64,000 nt of DNA from Achatina immaculata (lineage: Eukaryota > Mollusca > Gastropoda > Stylommatophora > Achatinidae), in the NCBI GenBank assembly GCA_009760885.1, contig CM019718.1, forward strand, positions 31,974,530 through 32,038,529, written 5' to 3'. Under the pieces are notes generated by a model that saw only the letters and a list, made by a program, of their open reading frames with translations, was not told where the DNA came from and did not search any database. Position 1 is the first letter of the stretch, and each line of letters opens with the position of its first letter. Made by a program: the position numbers and the translations under genes. Of this stretch, positions 10,104-22,700 are shown piece after piece.

Positions 10104-11631
10104 CTGTTAAAAAAAAGAAACACAACACTCCTGTAGTCGTAATGGACACCAAATTCCAAACTTGTATCAAAATTTTATTTTACGGGATTAATGTTTCAAT
10201 CTTGGCATGAAGAAACTCTAAGATTTTAACAGTGAAATGATGTTCATTAAGTTTGGTTTGGACTTTTATTCTTTGCGACTGAGGCCTCCGTTTCAGTAAG
10301 TTGTATGGCCTTCTCTGGCCTGTATCAGAGAACGACATCTCCTTGACATGGATCCGATTAGTCGTTGGATCTGTTATTGTGGGATGGCTGCCCACTTTTC
10401 CCGCAGTGCAAGAGACAACTGTCGGAGATTGGTTGGCGCCATGTCTCGCTGGCAGACTTGTCTGCTGAGTTCATCCCATAAGTGTTCTATTGGGTTCATG
10501 TCTGATGACATGGATGGGCACGGAATTGTCTGGACTTTGTTGTCAGCGATGAACTGGGTGGTGAATTGTGCCACGTGAGGTCGAGCGTTATCCTGCTGAT
10601 AAATCGACCCTGGTGCAGCCAGAAGTGGAAGGACGTGATGATGAAGAATTTCAACGACGTATCGTTGGGCATTCAAGTGTCCTTAAATTTGCTCCAGGTG
10701 ACTTCTTCCCATGAAGTTGATCGTCCCCCACACCGGTACATCTCCACCACCATGTGATGGAGCCTCATCCACGCACTTATTTGCGTAGCGCTCATTGACT
10801 CTGCGGTAACCTCTTCTTCGTCTATAGACACGATAGACGGAGAAGAGTTTCTACTGGAGCAGAAAGAATGATTCATCACTAAACCAAACCCTTCTCCAAT
10901 CATTCGCAACTGTCGATTGACGATGCTGGTTCGCCCACTGCAGTCAGTTCTAGCGATGCCGGTCCGTAAAAACAGGGCCTCTGTAGGGTCTTCTAGCCCA
11001 AAGATTAGCGTCGTGCAGTCGGTTCCTGACCGTTTGATCTGAATTTCCACGAGCTGCTGTCATTGACTGGTTTGTTGAGGACGCATATGCAAATTGATGG
11101 TGATGCAGCCGTATGAAGCAGTCTTTGGCACGAGTTGTGGCTATGGGTCTTCCACTGCGCTGCCGGTCTGCAACTGAGCCAGTTTCTTGAAATCGCCTCC
11201 AAAGGTGACTAATGGTGCTTCTAACCACATTAAATTGTTTGGCCACTATACTTTGTGACTGTCCAGTCTGTAAACGCCCAGTGATGATGAGTCGTTGTCC
11301 TGTAGTGAGATGAGCCATAATTGCGCTTTGAATGTTCAAATGAACTGATTCGAGGAGCGCCAATCTTTTATAGGCATTGAATAACGTGGTCAGTGGGTTT
11401 TGTGTTCATTAAGTTTCACGGGATTTTCGTGAACCTGTCATGAGTTATTGTCAAAAATCCTGTTTTGACTAATGTCGCTTTTCTGTGCTCAGTAATCATC
11501 TGCTGAGTATAATTTAGGTCAACACATGAAATTGATGTCCAAGTGAACGTTTCAGGCAAGTTGCCCTTGTATGATCAGCCAACTTCAGTTTAAATCGCAA
11601 TATCGTATTTGTTCCGCAAATTTTTTAACAG
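10104..11631 (-). mobile_element. Tc1/mariner transposon, frameshifted
   Basis: Inverted ends TATACTGTTAAAAAA at both sides with TA duplications (10102-10103 and 11632-11633); length about 1.53 kb. The minus strand encodes in order an HTH part (about 11363-11160, GQSQSIVAKQFNVVRSTISH), the FSDES catalytic block (about 10870), QQDNARPH and DMNPIEHLWDEL. The second Asp and Glu are 34 residues apart (DD34E), so the catalytic triad is readable, but at least two frameshifts or stops break the frame. Cut-and-paste transposase family. Confidence 0.92.
10180..11363 (-). pseudogene. Tc1 transposase pseudogene
   Basis: Pieces in three frames: 11363-10950 (DNA-binding domain), 11050-10673 (start of the DDE domain) and 10676-10374 (end of the DDE domain). 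The start MALLESVHLN is plausible but may be preceded by lost sequence. Confidence 0.88.
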
Positions 11632-11639
11632 TATACTTA

Positions 11640-13140
11640 CACACTAAATATTAGTTTGTGGCTATTGACATGTTTCAGTCGGAGAGATAGATATTTTCCG
11701 GGCCAGTCTCGCTTGGTCAATGTTGCCAAGGTGGAATTCTCGATGAGATCATAGCTTACAACATAATATTTACTACATAATTAATGCAAGACAATCAAAA
11801 CCTATATACTTGCAATATCAAGAACAACACGATCCTAACATTCATAGAAAGCCCTCCAATCGATCGCAAAAACCTGAAATGAGCAGTAAATATTTTAGCA
11901 ATATCTTTTTTACATTAGAAAAGTTAACCAATTATCGCTGTACGCTCGACAGTTGGCTGCTCTCCTTACAGTGGGTCTGATATCCACTATCAGATCCCTA
12001 CAGTCAGCTCAGATTATGCACCAGACATGTAACTTTGGTGGAAATGAAGACTGTCTGTCTTCTGTAAGCACATGTAGGGAAAATAGAATATTGATGTACG
12101 TCTATGCTATGAATAGGGACCACCATTGTGCCCACAGTAGTATGATGATAAAACGGTCTACACTTAATCCACTGTGCTTATAGTTGCTGTTTTATTGCCA
12201 AGAATAATGAATGTAGCATACATCCATGATTGTATACCTCAAAATACATTGAGAGGTGTACACAAGTACATAGACAGTCTGAGTATCTTCCCCGTGTCTA
12301 ATGTGAAACTGTGACTTGCACATCACAGAGTAGATTAACAAAGTTTGTTACATTAGCATACATTTTCCACGCATCTAGGAATTATTGTACTGACATACAT
12401 GTAATATGCTGTATACTGTTCGAAATGATAGTTTTGAATTTTTTGTTTTTTTATTAATGAGAGAGGCAGGTCAACGCTGTCGCATTAGTGAAAATTATGC
12501 ACCATACATTTTCAGTGTGCGAGAAAAGGTGGCAATGCCAAACAAGGATAGAGCAGATACTGATGTTGGCCAAGTAGAAACAGCAAAATTCCGTGCCATT
12601 TTGGCCAGCGTTGCAGCATAATGTTGTCTGTTCAGTTGCTTCAACCCGACACCCTCCCATGTCTGGACGACCACGATAGTCTAAGCGCCCAGTAAGATTG
12701 GTGAGAGGAATTTCATTAAAAGTGCTTTCGCAGCCGCAAGTTTCCTGTTGTAGTCCAAGGTCGCGCCATCCTTTTCACGTTCTCCAGATGTTCTGATGAT
12801 TTGACTAATGTCTTTCCTCCAAAAATTGATCTTTCGACTACGATTTGTCGGTATCAGCTAATGACAACGACGACTTGCTGTGCTAGCTTTAAAATTCATT
12901 AGAAGGTCTGTCTGCTCCTTTGATCTGCAGAGCTTGTTTTAACTGAAGAAGGTGCACACCGCGTTTTCGCTAGTCAAGAGTTAAAGGAGTAGACATGATT
13001 TTGATTAAGAAAAGTATTTGAAGATAACTATAAAGATGAAAAAAATGACAGTTTAGATAACAGTAGCGACGATATAGATGGTCATGAAGATACTGGTAAT
13101 GACGTTTACAGAAATAATGATGATTATACGTTTCAACGTC
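11640..13140. other. Unannotated stretch
   Basis: No gene, repeat array or element recognised. Short open frames at 11953-12183 and 12406-12621 have no motif that I know and no splice context. Confidence 0.4.
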
Positions 13141-13144
13141 TAAC

Positions 13145-13775
13145 AAAGTTAGTAGATAACAATGTAAAACAAAGCTAGTAGATAAGAACGCCAAGCAAAG
13201 CTAGTAGATAGAAATGTCAAACACAGCTAGTTGATAACGGGATCACACAAAGTTAGTAGATGACAACGTGGAACAAAGGTAGTAGATAACAACGTCAAAC
13301 AAAGTTAGTAGATAACAACGTAAAACAACTTTAGTTGATAACAACGTTAAATACAGCTAGCAGATAACAACGTCAAACAAATGTAGTAGATAACAACGTC
13401 TAACAAAGCAAGTAGATACCAACGTCTAACAAAGGTAGTAGATAACACCATCAAAGTTAGTAGACAACAAAGTCACACGAAGCTGGTAGATAACACAGTG
13501 AAAGTTAGTAGATAACACCATAAAACAAAGTTATTAGATAACAACGTAAAGCAAACCTAGTAGATTATAACGTAAAACAATGCTAGTAGACAACAGTTTA
13601 AAACAAAACCAGTAGATAACCACGTCAAACAAAGCTAGTAGATAACAACGTCCAACAAAGCTGGTATATAACAAAGGTAAACAAAGCTAGTAGATAACAA
13701 CGTCAAACAGTTAGTACATAACAACGTCAAACAAAGCTAGTAGATAACAACGTCAAACAAAGCGTAAACTTAGTC
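13145..13775. repeat. Degenerate 27-bp minisatellite
   Basis: About 23 units of the type AACAAAGCTAGTAGATAACA followed by ACGTCAA, with many substitutions and truncated units, suggesting an old array. Confidence 0.9.
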
Positions 13776-15130
13776 ATTCATAACTAAAATAGAACTAAAA
13801 GTAATGTCTTTATCACTTGTTATTTATGGTATGGAGGACGGTGAAGTGTTGAATTCTTCTTAAATCTTCCAGAAGCTGTGGGATGGTGGTCTTTGTTTCC
13901 GATGTTGTGGAGATGTTGAAACACTGCACTGTGTCGGATTGGAAGAGGGTCACGGCAGCCTTTTTTTTCAGTTACTGAGTGGAAGTAGAAGACTAGGGGT
14001 GTGGGGTATTTAGCAGGCTCTACTGTCACTGAGGCTGATGATCCCTGCCCCGTTAGTCAGGCTAGGCCTGTTACTTGGGTGCTAATGGAGAGGTGAGAGA
14101 GGGTCTTGATCAGCTATGGTTTGCCAACCCTGAGGCAGCAGGTCAGCTGTAGATCCCTGATAGGCACAACAAGCACCGTCTTCATCCCAGAAACGCTGAA
14201 TAAAATAAATAGTAATAATTTTATAACTGGTCATTATAACGTTTATAATGATGGCTGTGATTTTGACTGCGATGATGACATCGTTAATAGTGGCAATGTC
14301 AATATAATTAATTATGAAAATGATAATTATGATAATGACAATGACGATAATGGCAATTATGACAGTACTAATGACGAGTGGACACAAACTGATATATAAA
14401 AACTAAAACCAAATGAATGTTTCTTTTTCCCATGTGTTCTTTATGCAATAAAAAAGTCAAATATTGAAAAGAGTGCGGGGGGAAAAGTGATGATGCCGAA
14501 AATAACAATAAAGATGATGGTAGTGATATTGCTGATGATGAAAATATTGATAGTGGTGATATTTTGTCACCTGTAATGATAGTTGTGATATCAATGATGA
14601 TAATGCTGGTGATGACATGCTCAATGGAAATAACAACAATAAAGAATTTAAACCAAATGATGTGAAAAGGAATAAAAATTGAAAAAAAAAATGTGGACGC
14701 TTTCTTGTAAGTTTTGTGTTTGAAAGTTACTGAATTTGTTGGAGAGACTGTGGTAAATAAATGTGAACTTCCCTGGTAGATGAAGTTAGGACATGCTGGT
14801 TTGTGTTGGCGGACCTCAAAAAACTTTTGATCATGTCTCAGCTTTGGACACCTACTTTTTTATCATCGTCTCCAACCACCAAGCTGTCCCCTTCCCTTCC
14901 GTTCTTTCTCTACACTCTTCTTTCACAGTCAAGTTTTGGCCATCATTGGAACTGGTAGTGTTTTGTGCGATTTCAAATCTAACACTTCTGTTTGTCTATA
15001 TACTCAGCTCTCAGTTGTTAATAAATGACAGATATGGCCAGTCATAAATCAAAAGTTCAAAGGTTCATAATCAGACTAGGGCATCATTGAGTTCATGACA
15101 GCCCCATATATGCTCCGCCTCATACTGCAT
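13776..15130. other. Unannotated stretch with GAT/AAT-rich part
   Basis: Imperfect GAT/AAT-rich sequence at 14200-14640 gives Asp/Asn-rich open frames that I consider artefacts. 13840-14170 resembles in outline 1680-1960 (both mention GACTGT..TCACT and GGCCTGTTACT-like phrases), perhaps a shared old repeat. No gene called. Confidence 0.35.
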
Positions 15131-15921
15131 CATCCATCAAGATTTTCTCATTTATTAAACGCAAAAGACAAGACGATGATTCAAGTGAGTGTGAAACTAA
15201 CAGTCCCTGTGATGAAGTGTCAGCCAGCAGTAGCTCAGTCTCTAATAGGCCTTTTAGCAGAAATAACAAACTAATAGTCCCTGTGATGAAGTGCCAGCAA
15301 GCAGTAGCTCAGTCTCTAATAGGCCTTTTAGCAGAAATAACAAACTAACAGTCCCTGTGATGAAGTGCCAGCCAGCAGTAGCTCAGTCTCTAATAGGCCT
15401 TTTAGCAGAAATAACAAGACAGTGATAGAAAACAAAACCAGGAAAAACCACCAGAGTCTGAAGATTCAAAATACTCTTCTAAAACAAAAAAAAAAGAAAG
15501 AAAAAATATTGTTTTAATGGAAATGGAGAAAGTATTTATATGGTTAGGTACAGACAAGCAAGTGACTATGTTCTGTTATGTATGTCAGCAAACTAAACAG
15601 AAGAGTGGATTTACTAAAGGTTCAAGAAACTATCAGGCCTCTGAGCTAAAGGAACATACGGAAAGCAAAAGTCACATTGCCTCTGTTTAAGCTCAAGTTG
15701 CTCAGTAGTCTGTGGACACGTATTCATCTGATGTACTCACACAAGAAAATAAAACACTGGACGGAAAGTTGCTAGCAGTTTTATTTATGGCTCAGCGAAA
15801 TATTGCAGCACGTAATTTTGATGCTCTGATTAACCTTCAGGTAGAAAATAAGTTCTTCTCACTGTGTAGAATTGCATTGAAAGAGTTCATAATTTACAAA
15901 CATCATGAGTCTGTGAGCTAA
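15130..15921 (+). pseudogene. hAT-like transposase N-terminal relic (TTF-type zinc finger)
   Basis: Reading frame pieces: a basic/acidic start (KIFSFIKRKRQDDDSSE), then FCYVCQQTKQKSGF...ELKEHTESKSH, a C-x2-C...H-x5-H finger typical of ZNF862-like/hAT proteins, then DVLTQENKTLDGKLLAVLF and a helical segment. Two in-frame stops (near 15688 and 15706) and a triplicated 74-bp block break it. No terminal inverted repeats found. It lies 3' of the SLC22 gene on the other strand. Confidence 0.65.
15199..15420. repeat. 74-bp direct repeat, 3 units
   Basis: Three nearly identical units from TAACAGTCCCTGTGATGAAG to AGCAGAAATAACAAAC inside the hAT-like relic. 74 is not a multiple of 3, so the duplication itself shifts the frame. 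Confidence 0.93.
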
Positions 15922-16342
15922 ATGGAAGAATTTTTATGTGTTTGTTATTAAAGAGAAAGCAATAGTAAGAGGAAGTAATACTGAGTTTGTAACATAAAGA
16001 AGTAGTGCTGGATCTGTAACAACAAAGTAATGGTTGCTTTGAAACAACACCAGGTAGTGAGCCCAAAACAACATTAGGAGGTAGTATACAGTTCAAAGAA
16101 ATGTAAAAACACATTTTAATGCAGTATTCACTTCTGGACTCTGGTGATAAGATTATTAATATTATAATTATTTTTCTTTCTTAAATTTCTTTTACTGCTG
16201 TCTCTCTAGTCACTGTGATCTATATTTTAAAACTAATATAAGTGGCATAATAAGATAAGAACAGCTTTAACAAAATATCTATGCCAGTGTGTCAGTATTC
16301 CTATCCCTACATGAAGAGAATACCTCTTTTTGTGATGAATCA

Positions 16343-16750
16343 TCATAATCTGGCATTTTCATTCATTATCTCACCACCAATCTCAGTAAGAGTGAATGAT
16401 ACAGTTCCTGCAGCATGGCTGTTGTCAGTTTTCATGCCATCATCATCAACAAAAGAAACATTCCACAATCCATTTTGTCTTCTTTCTAAACTTTCTTCTC
16501 CTGAATTGCTCAAAGTTTTGTGGCAGATGCCAACATTGTTTCCATCGCCACTGATGCTAGCCACTATGGCATCATGTTGCTGTTGTGGCTTGTGCTGTGC
16601 TTCCTCTTTCTTGTCACCTGGTGCTGTTGCTATTGAGACAGTTGTTTCCTGCATAGCCTTGCCACCAGTTTCATCCAAGAAAAATACAAAGATGGCTGAA
16701 GTGATCAGCAGAACTCCTAGCAAGGTCATGGTAAAGATGGGGTTGTCTTC
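16343..16750 (-). CDS. SLC22 gene, last coding exon 11 (TM12 and long tail)
   Basis: Residues 459-593 and stop. EDNPIFTM, TM12, then LDET as in the ETxG motif that closes SLC22 cores. The remaining 107 residues are polar, with a Gln/His-rich patch (HKPQQQHDA). The acceptor is ttgttttggcag. The 3' UTR lies to the left; I could not fix a poly(A) site. Confidence 0.9.
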   Translation of the reverse strand, partial: EDNPIFTMTLLGVLLITSAIFVFFLDETGGKAMQETTVSIATAPGDKKEEAQHKPQQQHDAIVASISGDGNNVGICHKTLSNSGEESLERRQNGLWNVSFVDDDGMKTDNSHAAGTVSFTLTEIGGEIMNENARL

Positions 16751-19700
16751 CTGCCAAAACAAAGAAATTACAAAAATTAAGATGAAAATAATCTGTCAGC
16801 AAGACAACAATGACTTACTCAAAGTAATCACAAGACAGAAAAGACTTTTACTGAGACAAAATGTCACCAGGACAAAAAAACTTTTCACCCAGACAAAATA
16901 TCATCTAGACAAAAAAAGACTTACTCAGAAGAAAAAAATGTGTAAGATAAATATCTGTTGGAAAAGCAAAGTCTGATAGCCTCCACTATTCTCCTTTCTT
17001 ATCATTTTACGTAGATGTTTATGTCATTCATCATGGTACACTCTTTCAATATTCTGTAGCTTTCCCTCACAAGTTGTTCAATGATTTACTCAACCAAGGA
17101 CTTCCTTCTCCTGTATAATATCATATTAACATCATTATATTAATGATGTCATATTAACATCAAAATATTAATGATGTCATAACACCCATCATCTCTCGCT
17201 CTCTGTGGAGTCACAGAGAAACATAGCCATTGCTGTGTTGACAAATTAAAATAAAATAAAAAGTGATGGAGGAGACAAATCAAAGAAACAAATGAATACT
17301 TTGTAACTGACAAGTACGTACAAAATTAACTGCAAATGGTGCAATAATTGCTCCCACTCTTGAAACAACGTTGGCAGCGCCATAACCAAGACCTCTGAGA
17401 AATAAGATCACATAATGATATTTTTAATACCTGCAAGTATGTCTGAATGTACAGTATATGTGTTTGATGCTAGAAAGAGATATATAAGCTATATGATGTT
17501 AGTGTGTACATTATCCTCAGAAGATTTGGATTTATAACAGTCAAGCTGCAATGGGCCAGTCAGTTGATACAGAATAGTCCTTTTATTGGGGAAAGATTGT
17601 GATGTTTTAGACATTGGGCTATATTGTCCAAGCATTGGTATGTGTATTACTGGAGCAGTTATGTATGGCCTCAAATAAAGGGTCTTATCTTATATCTTTC
17701 CCGTGCCGTTAAACATCACATAGGGCTTGCAACATAGTTCGCTAATTTTTCCTGTATTCGGCGAATCTTTCAACCTCATCAAGGGATTTTATGCCTATTA
17801 ATTTGGCCTCTCTTAACAATGTCCTCTTTAGTGTTTCACGCGGTCTGTCTCTTTTTCTTTGGCCTGTTGTGCTCCATTTTATAGCTTGTTTTGGGATTCT
17901 CTGACTGTTTCATCACATCACGTGACCAACATATGTCCATCTCCTTTTCCTGATCACCCATGAGGCTGGTTGTTGTTCAGTCATCTGTCGTATCTCTGCA
18001 TTGTTCTTGAATTCATTCCACTTGATGCCGAGTATTTTCCTTAGGCATTTGTTATCAAAAGAGTCTAATTTCTTGTAGAAATGGAACCAGTGAACAGTTG
18101 TATAATAAAGGATCAGGGTTTATTAAAGATTGTTTTTGATCTTCCAGCTGTTTGAAGGATACTGATAATGTGACAGGTTACAAAAATGATCTCTGGACTC
18201 CAGAGCATCTTGCAAACTTTGCTGAGAGGTTTAACAAACAAAATCTGAGCCAGAGAAAACAGCACGGATGGAAAACTGTAGAGCAGTTGAGAACTTACAA
18301 CTACTAATGATGGGATTCATGGAGGCAGCCTCCTTGTCTAGATGGCTGAGTATATAAGATGAACATAGAAGAAGAAGAAATACATGTAACAGATCATAGG
18401 GTTCTTGGGCTCCAAGGAATACACAGAATGCTTTTGTTGTTCCACGGTCCAGCAAATGTATTGGCTGAAAGAAAAAAAGTCTTAGCATCATCTGGATTGT
18501 AGTTATTACTTTATTTTTAATGAGGGGTCCACAGTCAGAAAAAAAAAGAACTGTAACAGGTCATCCTTGTCACATTAAAGCTGTACTTATCTCCAGCACT
18601 GTCTAGCTTAGCACATATCCTTATAAGTGGAATGTGACAAGTGTCTTACCTTATTACTGTTGGATAGATTTCATTTGTTGTTACTAACACACCTGCCCAA
18701 GCAGTTGACAAGAGAGTACGGCTGGACAGGCTGAGAATCAGTATAGCAGTGACTTGGGTGCTCTTGTCCAACACTGAGGTCAGTAAATATCAATCATGTA
18801 ATGGATTGTTGTGTCATGGAAATCAGTTTTGAAGTAGACAGATGTTAGCTTTTTTGCAGGAGATAAACTATAGGTTCAGATGTTAGCTTTGTGTGAGAGA
18901 AAACTATAGATTCAGATGTTAGCTTTTTGTGGAGATAAACTATAGGCTCAGATGTTAGCTTTTTGTGGGTGATATACTATAGGTTTAGATGTTAGCTTTT
19001 TGTGGGTGATATACTATAGGTTTAGATGTTAGCTTTTTGTGGGAGATAGACTATAGGTTCAGATGTTAGGTTTTTGTGGGTGGTATACTATAGGTCTGTG
19101 TAGATAACATAGAGCAGCAGTTCAAACCTTTTTTCTTTAAATACACAACTCACAACTCATGAAGAAGATTTTGAAAAAAGAAACTGAAATTGAAAAAAAA
19201 ATTAACTGATATGTTTTTGATGCCTAAAACATGATGTAACCTTGCCACTAATCCCAAAAGAAAAACTATATATAATGTAACTTCCTAAATAATCCAACAT
19301 TTGGATGTTCTTATTTTAATATTTAGGTTTGATAATATAAAAATTAGCAGGATTTTCATAAAATCAGGTAAGTTTTGTTTAATTTTACATATTACCCTTT
19401 TTTTACCTATCATGTTTCCATGACCCTACCTCAAACTCTAATGTGAGTCATGATCTTATGTTGGTAACCACTGACATCCTAGATAGTCATTCATGATCTT
19501 ATGCTGGTAACCACTGACATCCTAGACAGTCATTCATGATCTTATGTTGGTAACCACTGACCTCCTAGACAATCATTCATGATCTTATGTTAGTAACCAC
19601 TGGCATCCTAGACAGTCATTCATGATCTTATGTTGGTAACCACTGGCCTCCTAGACAGTCATTCATGATCTTATGTTGGTAACCACTGACCTCCTAGACA

Positions 19701-22700
19701 GTCATTTATGATCTTATGTTGGTAACCACTGACATCCTAGACAGTCATTCATGATCTTATGTTGGTAACCACTGACCTCCTAGACAATCATTCATGATCT
19801 TATGTTGGTAACCACTGACATCCTAGATTCATTATGCTCTTGTAATATATTTTCTTTTAATGCAGGATTTTAAAGAAGTACAAACACTCTCTCTACCCTT
19901 GTATCTATATATATAAGTAGGTACCCGACTTCTTCTGGAGTGGATTAATCAATTTTGGATGGGTGTTATCAGTTATTATACACTGATGCTGATAATGAAG
20001 ATGAGATCATGGCATCTATGGATGTGTCTGGAGTGCAAGAAGTATGGCTCTTTCCAACTGCTTGTCTTTTAATGAACTGTCCTATTATCCAAAGTTTGTG
20101 AGCCAAAGATTAAAGAAACATGGTATCTTGGGCAGTGGTTTCCAATCTTAGGTTGCAGTTCAAATTTGTTGGTGTAGTGGTTGTGGTTGTAGTGGTGGTG
20201 GTTGTGGTGGTGGAGGTGGTGGTGGTGGAGGTGGTGGTGGTGGTGGTGGTGGGATGTGCTAGAGGGGGGGGGGTGTGGGGGCAGGTACTGAAGCAGGGTA
20301 GTGAGAAGATATTAAATATGTAAAAGATTTAAAGGAGAGAAAACAGAAAGTGTAAATTATGATTTTTTTTAAATTACAGAATTTTAGAGAAATTCTGCTT
20401 TGTATTGTCAAACTCAAATATTAAAATAACAACAACCTCTCTTGTTACTGTTCATTGAAATAATTTTTGTTAAATTTGAATACATAAAAAAGGAAAAATT
20501 TTTTATGGGTCATAGGTCACACACCATTGTTGGTTCAGGGCCATTCAAGGTAAAAAAAACTCAGAAACACTGAAGCAGTCTCTGGAAACATATCAGTGAC
20601 ACACTAGATCACATATCAGTGACACACTAGATCACATATCAGTGACACACTAGATCACATATCAGTGACACACTAGATCACATATCAGTGACACACTAGA
20701 TCACATATCAGTGACACACTAGATCACTTATCAGTGACACACTAGATCACATATCAGTGACACACTAGATCACTATCAGTGACACACTAGATCACTTATC
20801 AGTGACACACTAGATCACATATCAGTGACACACTAGATCACACATCAGTGACACACTAGTTTCACATATCAGTGACACATTAGATCACATATCAGTGACA
20901 CACTAGATCACATATCAGTGACACATTAGATCACATATCAGTGACACACTAGATCACTTATCAGTGACACACTAGATCACTTATCAGTGACACACTAGAT
21001 CACTTATCAGTGACACACTAGATCACTTATCAGTGACACACTAGATCATTTATCAGTGACACACTAGACCACATATCAGTGACACACTAGATCATATATC
21101 AGTGACACACTAGATCACTTATCAGTGACACACTAGATCACTTATCGGTGACACACTAGATCACTTATCGGTGACACACTAGATCACTTATCAGTGACAC
21201 ACTAGATCACATATGACTGTCAGTGTGAGATGGGAAGATAAAACACTGAAAAATTCAGACCCATGAATATGGAACCTTGTGATGGAGGATGAACAAGAAA
21301 GAAGATGGCAGCTGATGAGCAGCTTCTCTTAAGTCTGTCTCTACCAACATTTGATGAGCAGTTTCTCTTAAGTCTGTCTCTACCAACATTTGATGAGCAG
21401 TTTCTCTTAAGTCTGTCTCTACCAACATTTGATGAGCAGTTTCTCTTAAGTCTGACTCTACCAACATTTGATGAGCAGCTTCTCTTAAGTCTGACTCTAC
21501 CAACATTTGATGAGCAGCTTCTCTTAAGTCTTATTCTATCAACATTTGATGAGCAGCTTCTCTTAAGTCTGACTCTACCAATATTTGATGAGCAGCTTGT
21601 CTTAAGTCTTATTCTATCAACATTTGATGAGCAGCTTCTCTTAAGTCTGACCCTACCAACATTTGATGAGCAGCTTGTCTTAAGTCTGAATCTACCAACA
21701 TTTGATTTACTTAATGAGCCTTTCTAACAACAAGCTGTGATTTTATAATCAGCAAGGAAATAATAAAACAGTTGAATGATTTATCATCACATCTTATATT
21801 TGTTTTAGATCTTCACATCTCGTGAGACTTCACTTAGAAATGTGGTTTATTAGAAGAATGTTGTGAATCCCCTGGACATCAAAAATAACTAATGAATGAG
21901 AGCTGGAGAGACAAAAAAAATCTTGTCAAAAAAAAAAAGAGAGAGAGAATGTACTTTCATAGGACATGCAATGAAAAGACTAGAGCAGCAGTCTTGAAAA
22001 TATCATTCATTCATTCATTTGCATGCCCCTTGTGGAACTTTGCCTCCCTAACAGCACTCCTATAGGCCTCTCAGTTGTGAGCAAGATGGCCTGCTGCTGA
22101 TGCATCCTTACATTATTTTTAAAAAATTATTTACAAATGTAATGAAAATATTATAACAACAGGAAAAATAGAAGGAAGAAGATCAAGAGGAAGACCAAGA
22201 GAAATGATACTGGACAATCTGACGGGATGGTGTGAGAGGAGATCACCGATGATGATAATGATGATGATGATGATGATGATGATTACTTACAAATGTAATG
22301 ATATTTAAATGCAAATTCTTCTTCTTCTTCTTTCAGTTTCATGTGTTCACCCATCTTGACAAAGAGATAATGTAGTCAATGTGAACTTCACTGTCAGCAG
22401 TTTTTCATGTGTGCCCCAGATTTTGTTCATCCATGTTGAGGACAAATTCTGGCTCTCTAGTCCACACAGAGATTTTGCAGGATGTGTTCTTAATTCTAGA
22501 GTATGTGCTGAGTAGGTCTGAGATGGCTTCAGTTTTTAGATGGACTTCCACTCCTCAGTGTCCTATTCACAGCCTGAGAACTATAGTTTAATGTATTTTG
22601 TTCATAGTCTGGAAACTGGTTTGTGTTCTGTTCAGAGACTGGAAACTGTGGTTTGTTGTGTTCTGTTGTCAACCTGGAAACTGTGGTTTGTTGTGTTCTG

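Noticed and set aside
16281..16976. 231-codon plus-strand open frame
   Set aside because: It lies mostly antisense to SLC22 exon 11 and shows no domain; an open shadow of the coding exon.
17100..17180. Short direct/inverted TCATATTAACATCA and ATTAATGATGTCAT units considered as a hairpin regulatory element
   Set aside because: Only a few AT-rich imperfect copies in intron 10; nothing distinguishes it from local simple repeats.
18231..18491. 86-codon minus-strand frame between SLC22 exons 9 and 10, hydrophobic and at first taken for an extra exon
   Set aside because: Exon 9 (phase 2) joins directly to exon 10 at the conserved EIYPTVIR-GLGYG motif; inserting this piece would disrupt the motif and has no matching splice borders.
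20583..21215. Regular 23-bp repeat considered as a CRISPR-like array
   Set aside because: Units are contiguous without unique spacers, and the context is a eukaryotic intron. Simple tandem array.
21305..21727. 140-codon frame of 13-residue repeats (and an 83-codon antisense partner) considered as a repeat protein
   Set aside because: Unit length of 39 bp keeps any stop-free frame open on both strands; it is intronic, with no start/splice context and no known repeat motif.
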